This document shows, piece after piece, positions 58,216 through 64,000 of a stretch of DNA of 64,000 bases (position 1 is the first letter of the stretch; every line of letters begins with the position of its first letter). This DNA is from Serripes groenlandicus (taxonomy: Eukaryota; Mollusca; Bivalvia; Cardiida; Cardiidae). Location of the stretch: assembly GCA_031761405.1 (NCBI GenBank), contig JASEVX010000013.1:48289535-48353534 (forward strand), given 5' to 3'. A model generated the notes under the pieces. It saw only the letters and a list, made by a program, of their open reading frames with translations, did not search any database and was not told where the DNA came from. The position numbers were made by a program, and so were the translations under genes.

Positions 58216-59745
58216 GTAATTTCTTTAAACAAATAATCTGCTTCATAGGTATGAAAGCCATTGTATCTATCATGAAAAAAAGTAAAAAAACAACAAATGT
58301 AAAACAATAATCCATTTGAATAATTAGTTCAAATAAATCAATTTTATTTATAAAACCTTAATTACCATTACACACATTGAACTTTCACTGTAACCGAACA
58401 GGAACCAGCCAATAAAGTGACAGGTGATGATGACAGCTGTGTAGGGAACCAGACCTTTAAATTAGATTATGTACCTGTATGGTTAATCTGTGACAATTTT
58501 CAGTGACATCAGAGCCAGGATGTAAGGTGGTTTGGACAATAGGAGTTAATTATCAGTTTAGACTAACCCAGGCGAAAAGTGGATCGCTTTTTGCCATATG
58601 GTAGTCTGTAGCATAATGAGAACTTGGTGATGTTGTGGATAGAGAATAAAAATGGAAAGTTGTTTGTCGTGTAATTGAATGAAAGGAATACTTGTTTAGA
58701 TATTTGAAAGTTTGTTTTATCTGATGACATTATGAAGTGACTGCATTATTATAACAAACTTAACGAGTTTGCCAAAGTGTGGAAGGAGGAAAATATATTT
58801 TATCGTTTTTGTCATGAAGTGATTTGAATGAATATTTGTTTTAAGATTTGAAAGATTTTAACTTAATGGAATTATGAAGTGTCACTGCCTACTAACCTGA
58901 AAGGAGGAAAAGAAGCTTTTACACTGACAGTTAAAAGAATGCTGTTAAATGAAATGGATTTTGTTGTTAGTAAACATGTTACTGTAACCTCTGTAACTTT
59001 TAGTTGGTTGTGGTAGGATTTCCTTGTTTAATGTTTTGATGAGAGGATTGGAAGCTGCTAATTTATATTTATCCTTATAAGGAATTCATGGCATAGATTT
59101 CCAGAGGACAAGACTTTAGTGCACTTATCATTGAAGTAATGAGTGATGGCTATATAAGCTAAGACATGAACTATGAAAAACTATAAACAGACATTTGGTA
59201 TTGAACGATCTTTCTACATGTCTAAAAATGCATTGTATTAAATTGTAATAGCTCCTGAACATTAGATAATGTTAAGTTTACAGTGCAAATTCTGTTTGCA
59301 GTGATGTATTTATTGACTTAACTCTACTGGCGAGTTTTGATATTTATGGAGAATTCTATTTTATATTTTATATGGAGTGGTTTTACTTTTAGAAAACATA
59401 AATAAGTTGTACTACAAACTTGTGTACTTACGAAATTCTATAAGATTGAATTTTATATTCTAGTTATAACTATTTAATAGTGCTACATTTAATTTTCTTC
59501 CGTGAATATATATTGTCGTGACATTCGCTGATTTGACAGTACTGTATTAACCTTTAATCACAGTTTTAAACAATGGAATAGATTATTTGATTCCTAAAAA
59601 GTTTGAGGCAAATCGGTTGACATGGTTCGTAGACGATCCCTCAAAGAGTGTGACATAATGAAGATGTATTACGGTGACGAAGACAATGGTGAAGTGTTTT
59701 TCTATTTTATTTATTTTTATTTTTTATCTTTCCTTTCTTTTGTAC
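58216..59745. other. longest repeat-poor stretch
   Basis: No MITE or SINE is seen. A diverged duplication lies at about 58676-58800 and 58826-58925 (GAAAGGAATACTTGTTTAGA/GAATGAATATTTGTTTTAAG; ATTATGAAGTGACTGC/ATTATGAAGTGTCACTGC; GGAAGGAGGAAAA/GAAAGGAGGAAAA). 58390-58600 is less AT-rich (AGTGACAGGTGATGATGACA) but has no coding frame. Confidence 0.5.
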
Positions 59746-59889
59746 CATAACCCTTTCCCTCATGCAGTTATCTTTTTGCCTTCTGCAGAATTATTTGCCT
59801 AAATGTTTTCAATCAATTTTTAACATAATTTTGCGTAAATATTTAAAAGTCATTTGCTGTAGATTTCTAGTAATGTGGAAAAAGGTTAT
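59746..59889 (+). mobile_element. M2 MITE, diverged
   Basis: ATAACCCTTTCCCTCATGCAG, TTGCCTAAATGTTTTCAATC and AAAGTCATTTGCTGTAGATT with GTGGAAAAAGG. Confidence 0.65.
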
Positions 59890-60104
59890 ATAACCCTTTC
59901 CCTCATATAGACGCTTTCTGACGCCTCTGCAGCAGACGCCTTTTTGAAAACATAGTGACAAAAGAAGAAATTGCTCAAAACGAGCAATTTCTTCTTTTGC
60001 CACAATATTTTCCACTTTTAGTCATAGGTTATCCATTCAATTATAGAGATTTTCCATTTTTTGACAAAATATATTCAGAATTGTTGTATGAGGGAAAGGG
60101 TTCA
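59890..60104 (+). mobile_element. M1 MITE, right inner motif deleted
   Basis: CTC type. AAAGTCGTCTGCTGC is absent (AAATATATTCAGAATTG). Right end GAGGGAAAGGGTTCA. Confidence 0.9.
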
Positions 60105-60159
60105 TCATACGTTAACTTTGGTCAATTTCACCATATATGCATCATTTATCATTTTGCTA

Positions 60160-60280
60160 TTTACAGAAGATGACTTGAAAACAACAATGTTTTCAATCAA
60201 TTTTTACCATAATTTTGAATTTGTGTAGATATTTTCCAAATCTGTACCTCTGCTGTAGATTTCTAATATTATGGTTTGTT
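60160..60280 (+). mobile_element. M2 right-part remnant
   Basis: ATGACTTGAAAACAACAATG, TTTTCAATCAATTTTTACC and CTCTGCTGTAGATTTC. It resembles the copy at 59746. Confidence 0.5.
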
Positions 60281-60399
60281 TAATCATGCGTTATTTTTTG
60301 TCATTTTCCACTAGCAAATATCAATCTCTCTATCAAAATTGATTACTTTAATTCAACTCTTTAGATGTTAAAATTTAAATATTAATTTCAGATGTTTTC

Positions 60400-60622
60400 G
60401 ATACCAATTCAAATTTGCAGCAGACTGTCGACATTGAAAACTTTATGCAAAAGTTTGGCAAATTTCATTTTAAATATAAAATATCATTATTAAATAGACT
60501 AAAAATTTGGAATAAAGAAGAAATTAATCATGATCAGCAATTTCTCATTTTGCCTTAATATTTAAAAAAAAAAAGTCTGTTGAAAATGCATCAAAATGCA
60601 TTTTTAAAGGGAAATAGTTAAG
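60400..60622 (-). mobile_element. M2 MITE, diverged
   Basis: AATTTGCAGCAGACTGTCGAC, ATTGAAAACTTTATGCAAAAG, hairpin remnant AATCATGATCAGCAATTT, AAAATGCATCAAAATGCATT and AAAGGGAAATAGTTAA. Confidence 0.6.
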
Positions 60623-60667
60623 AAATGAATATTATATAACTGATACAGAATGTATAAGATGCCTTAA

Positions 60668-60836
60668 TTAACCCTTTCCTAATACAACAAATCTGCAGCA
60701 CTCACTGGCAACTTTAAAATCATTTAAGCAAAAATGTAGATAATCCCTATATTTAATGAGGGTATATTTACTGGAAAAAAGTTGAAAATATTGTGGCAAT
60801 AGGAGAAATTGCTCGTTTTGAAAGGGGAAAGGGTTA
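60668..60836 (-). mobile_element. M2 MITE, right part deleted
   Basis: TTAACCCTTTCCTAATACAA, AATCTGCAGCACTCACTGGC, GAAAATATTGTGGCAATAGG and GCTCGTTTTGAAAGG, joined directly to GGAAAGGGTTAA. Confidence 0.82.
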
Positions 60837-61115
60837 AAATTGCAGCTGACAACATTTGGAAACATAGTAAGTATATATAGAAGAGAAATGTTTGCTTTCG
60901 ATCCTTAAACAGTTTTCAACCTGATATAAAAATATCGCTTTCCCACCTGAAATCATAACGAGTTCTCTTATTGCTACAATGATTTCAACTCTATTCAATA
61001 ATCGTATAATATAATATCATTTATAGAGATTTTCTATATTTTAAATTAGACTTGTTAAATTCATAGTTCAACTTCGGACTGCTGCAGATCTAGAGTAATG
61101 TGGGAAATGGATAAT
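60837..61115. mobile_element. M2 remnants
   Basis: AATTGCAGCTGACAACATTTG, CGCTTTCCCACCTGAAATC, ATGATTTCAACTCTATTCAA, CATTTATAGAGATTTTCTAT and GGACTGCTGCAGATCTAGAG, then AATGTGGGAAATGG. Confidence 0.6.
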
Positions 61116-61271
61116 ATGGATTCCGGATATCTGTCGGATATCTGTCGCTTCAGGCAGTTTTAAAGGTAAATTATGGTGAAGATGACCTGTTATAATTGAC
61201 ACTGCATCATCAGATCTTTGACAAAGATTAGGAAAATTTCCTTTTTGTCCTGAGGGTGACCCTGACTTTTA

Positions 61272-61505
61272 TTAACCCCTTCCCTCATATGGACGCTTTC
61301 TGACGCCTCTGCAGCAGATGGCTTTTTGAAAACATAGGGACAATTAACAGAAGAAATTGTTCAAGACGAGCAATTTCTCCTTTTGACACAATGTTTTCCA
61401 CTTTTAGTCATATTTTATTCAGTTAATTAAAGCGATTTTCTATTATTTGACAAAATATGTTCAAAGTTGTCTGCTGCAGAATTGTCGTATGAGGGAAAGG
61501 GTTAA
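61272..61505 (+). mobile_element. M1 MITE, full length
   Basis: Hairpin GTTCAAGACGAGC. Small TTAACA insertion in GACAATTAACAGAAG. Right TTAA (61502-61505) is shared with an M2 fragment. Confidence 0.93.
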
Positions 61506-61580
61506 CCGTTTCCTACATATGATAAATCTTCAGCAAACAGATTTGACAATTAAAGTAATCTGTAAATGAAAGTATTATAA
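61502..61580 (-). mobile_element. M2 left-half fragment
   Basis: TTAACCGTTTCCTACATATG, AATCTTCAGCAAACAGATTTG and CTGTAAATGAAAGTATTATAA. Confidence 0.6.
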
Positions 61581-61818
61581 TAACCCTTTCCAACTTGCAG
61601 ACACATTTCAATGCTAAGTCATTCCTTAATTAGCAGAAAACCTTTGAAAAAATTGTGACAATGTTTTGCACTCTGTTAAATAATTATGTTTCATTTAAAG
61701 AGATTCTCCATGATTTTGCCACCTTAAAAGTTGAGCAAAATTGTCTATTTGCAGGAATGCTTTCAAAATTTGCCTTCTGCAGAGGCATCAGAAAGAGTTA
61801 TGTTGGAAAGGGTTTAAA
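61581..61818 (+). mobile_element. M2 MITE, diverged
   Basis: TAACCCTTTCCAACTTGCAG, TTTGAAAAAATTGTGACAATG, GCACTCTGTTAAATAATTATG, CATTTAAAGAGATTCTCCAT, TGCCTTCTGCAGAGGCATC and TATGTTGGAAAGGG. Confidence 0.65.
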
Positions 61819-61934
61819 GATACCTGACCTGTCCCTAGGGCCCTTTGTAAATACTGATTGCTTATGTCATAATCTGCATATTGTTCTACAGATGGTCATT
61901 GATATAATGACAGTAAAGAAAGGCAGTGTTTCAA

Positions 61935-62070
61935 TGTTTTCCCTTTCCTTCATGCAGATGCACTTTTGAAGCATCTACACAGCAGACACATTCTTGAAAC
62001 ATCGTGGCCACAGGAGATAATTTGCTCATAATGAGCATTTACTGTGTCGATGTTTTCAACTTCAATATTA
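61935..62070 (+). mobile_element. M2 left-half fragment
   Basis: TTTTCCCTTTCCTTCATGCAG, CATCTACACAGCAGACACATT, GAAACATCGTGGCCACAGG and GCTCATAATGAGC. Confidence 0.6.
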
Positions 62071-62317
62071 TTTAATAATTATTAGTCGCCGGGCTTCTCT
62101 TATTATTAGAAAGAAACAAATCTAGATGATTTGAACATATTACAATTGTGGTTGTTTACGAACACTAATAAATGACACATCTAAAATGAAATAAATATTC
62201 CGATTTTTTAATGTTTGCAGTTTTTTTTATTTCACTCGCATTTAAGTTTTTTGTCTTATTTACGAAGACAAAAGTGGTCCCTTCAAGACGTGAACCAACA
62301 CCCCCTAGTGCAGACTC

Positions 62318-62521
62318 TTATGTGTCATCATTGAGGTCAATTTCGGATTCTCCTTTTAATAGCAATTTTAACTTACTAAATGTTGTTTTCATGTTCAAAG
62401 AGATGTCTTGATTTGTGTAGAATTCATTTAATAATGTTAATCCATGAATATCTAAAGTAGGAACTGTTTCTAAGCTAAATATAGACCCTATTCTGTTGTG
62501 TAGGTTCGTGACCTTTAACAT
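62318..62521 (-). CDS. unassigned small open frame with a CpG-type motif upstream
   Basis: 67 codons from ATG at 62521: MLKVTNLHNRIGSIFSLETV, then PTLDIHGLTLLNEFYTN, then a Lys/Leu-rich segment and acidic end EIDLNDDT. Nine bases upstream of the ATG (on the minus strand) lies TGCGCATGCGC, a palindrome matching the NRF-1 consensus found in animal CpG-type promoters. No repeat family covers it and no domain is recognised. It may be a short gene, a first exon, or chance. Confidence 0.3.
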   Translation of the reverse strand: MLKVTNLHNRIGSIFSLETVPTLDIHGLTLLNEFYTNQDISLNMKTTFSKLKLLLKGESEIDLNDDT

Positions 62522-62529
62522 CGATTTTC

Positions 62530-62540
62530 GCGCATGCGCA
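62530..62540. promoter_or_regulatory. NRF-1-like palindrome GCGCATGCGCA
   Basis: CpG-rich palindrome in an otherwise CpG-poor region, next to the ATG of the 62318-62521 frame. The motif matches the established NRF-1 core (GCGCATGCGC). Function is inferred from position only. Confidence 0.3.
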
Positions 62541-62630
62541 TTTCGATATGAAAAAACGAGTGATATTATTTTATTTTAGACAAGTACAAGACGAATGTTT
62601 GACGCAAAGCGTCAAGAGAAGCCGCAATAT

Positions 62631-63149
62631 TTCGTTGTACATGTAGAAATAAGAAAAAAAGAACATTTTTAAATCCACAAACAATAGAACAATTTAAACT
62701 GTAGACGGTAATGCTGATATATTTCTCCTTTTGGAGACTTTTGTTTTCTTCAAATTACCTCCCTTTAAAGCAATACCAGGATATTTACCTTGTGATTCGA
62801 ATAAGATTGACAAACATTGAAATTATATGAATGAATACTATTATTTAAATAAGTAACAACAGCAAAATTAAATTTAAGCCAAGATAAATGTGTACACATT
62901 TCGTTAATTTTTTATAGATACCCTAATGTAGGTATGAATATAAAATTTATAAGTAAATGTTTTCATTTCAATCTATGCTCGCCAAATAGTTAATTCTGCA
63001 TGGCGAGGGTAAATAAAACCAAATAGTTAGTTTCATTTCAACGTTCCTAATGTTTGAATAAACTAAGGAAAGTCAAGAATACATAAATAAATCAATGCAG
63101 TCTTTTCCGGCGACATTGATGCCTTGCATCAACTTTCTCTTGTACATAC
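62631..63149. other. unassigned AT-rich sequence
   Basis: No gene or repeat is recognised. Confidence 0.5.
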
Positions 63150-63225
63150 ATCTAAAACAGATTTTCCATAGATATTATCATTGTTGTGTACTACAAATTT
63201 GTTGCATTTGGGAAAGGGTATTTTA
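63150..63225 (+). mobile_element. M2 right-end fragment
   Basis: CTACAAATTTGTTGCATTTGG with GAAAGGGTATTTTAA. Confidence 0.5.
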
Positions 63226-63454
63226 ACTTAAAAGATTTTAAAAACTTCTGCTTTGAATTTTTTTTTTTTAGAGAAAGAAGAAACATTTAACAAGTTACTT
63301 GCATGTTTAATTGTTGAACTTTAGCAAGTGTTGAAAACATTTTGATTTTTGAAAGGGGTAAAAAGGAGAAAATTACTCTTTATAATTCCAATTTTACTGA
63401 TAAAATATATTTATCCTCAAATGTTCAAATCCAACAATTCCAATAATATCAATA

Positions 63455-63735
63455 TCAGTTGACCCTTTCTAACAAATAATGCATCTGTAGTATATACTGA
63501 CAGCTTTGAAAACCTCAAGGCAAAAACAGGACAAATTTCCATAAATAAGTGTTGAATATATATATAGGGTTGAAAACATTGTGGCAAAAGGTTAAAATTG
63601 TTTGTTTTCAAAAGACATCTGGGAGCTGACGTCAAAATGCATAGGGTGAACTTAAAACGACTTAGTAAAACATCGGGGCAAAAGGGGTATGCTGCACTAA
63701 AGGGGTCAAACTGTGTCTGCATGTTGGAAAGATCG
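63455..63735 (-). mobile_element. M2 MITE with internal insertion
   Basis: GTTGACCCTTTCTAACAAATA, GACAGCTTTGAAAACCTC, GTTGAAAACATTGTGGCAAA, AAGACATCTGGGAGCTGACG and CTGCATGTTGGAAAG. AGTAAAACATC..GGGC.AAA..GG at 63664 recurs at 63971, after the next M1. Confidence 0.65.
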
Positions 63736-63741
63736 ATCGAG

Positions 63742-63971
63742 TTAACCCTTTCCCTCATAAAGACGCTTTCTGATGCCTCTGCAGCAGACAGCTTTTTGAA
63801 AACATAGTGACAAAACAAGAAATTGCTCAAAACAAGTCACTTCTCCTTTTGCCACAATGTTTTCCACTTTTAGTCATAGGTTATCCATCCAATTATGGAG
63901 ATTTTCTATTTTTTGACAAAATATGTTCAAAGTCATCTGCTGCAGAATTGCCGTATGAGGGAAAGGGTTAA
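63742..63971 (+). mobile_element. M1 MITE, full length
   Basis: TTAA 63742-63745 and 63968-63971. CTC type with mutated right tip (GCTCAAAACAAGT). The right inner motif reads CATCTGCTGCAGAATTGCCG. Confidence 0.93.
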
Positions 63972-64000
63972 GTAAAACATCAGGGCTAAAGTGGTCAGCT

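Larger units (their letters stand above)
62088..62630. other. segment bounded by a short inverted repeat
   Basis: GCCGGGCTTCTCTTATTA near 62088 is partly complementary to TCAAGAGAAGCCGCAAT near 62610 (arms GCTTCTCTT/AAGAGAAGC). It encloses the minus-strand frame at 62318-62521. Whether it is an element or coincidence is open. Confidence 0.3.

Noticed and set aside
3595..63971. TTAACCC motifs as interstitial telomere repeats
   Set aside because: They are never in tandem, and they occur only at M1/M2 ends followed by TTTCCC.

Overview
This window looks like animal nuclear DNA, most likely from a bivalve mollusc. It is AT-rich, shows no dense coding and no operon-like layout, and is packed with short non-autonomous transposons. 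The bivalve assignment is an inference. It rests on tRNA-headed SINEs whose tail reads like GTGATATAACTG...GGCGTTAAAC plus a CAAT or CAAA repeat, on elements carrying GTCCGT microsatellites, and on a MITE ending in ATGAGCCGTCC. All of these resemble repeats I know from bivalve genomes. No complete protein-coding gene can be supported. Most longer open frames are translations of repeats.

The dominant feature is a family of short TTAA-flanked foldback elements, here called M1 (working name). A full copy is about 230 bp: TTAA, a 14-bp terminal inverted repeat CCCTTTCCCTCATA, an inner inverted pair TCTGCAGCAGAC/GTCTGCTGCAGA, a central hairpin, and an asymmetric AT-rich stretch of about 60 bp. I count roughly 55 recognisable copies from 3595 to 63971, close to a fifth of the window. 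An older and more diverged relative, M2 (ends CCCTTTCCCACATA, longer hairpin), fills many of the gaps. TTAA targets plus CCCTTT ends point to piggyBac-type mobilisation. In this report '+' means the end reading ATATAGACGC lies on the left, and '-' means the CATACGACAATT end lies on the left.

Region by region: 1-1810 holds a tRNA-Gln-like gene, a 200-bp tandem duplication and two LINE 3' ends lying tail to tail. 1811-5906 holds SINE and Helentron-like pieces, a 75-bp minisatellite and a 200-N gap. 5907-34900 is the MITE/SINE thicket, with a head-to-tail M1 array at 9720-10936, a candidate exon at 11535-11652 and a six-unit 152-bp repeat element at 16443-17436. 35251-36720 is a foldback element built from TTCNNGAA palindromes. 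36774-58215 returns to MITEs and SINEs, with a Helentron-like element at 38031-39610 and a 68-bp minisatellite at 46113-47110. 58216-59745 and 62071-63150 are the longest stretches without repeats.

The insertions can be ordered by nesting. M1 copies, SINEs and another MITE sit inside M2 elements, and a SINE sits inside an M1. M1 at 29869-30104 interrupts an M2 whose uninterrupted relative at 57409-57636 preserves the single TTAA. That is direct evidence for the TTAA target duplication. No transposase that could move these elements is present in the window.
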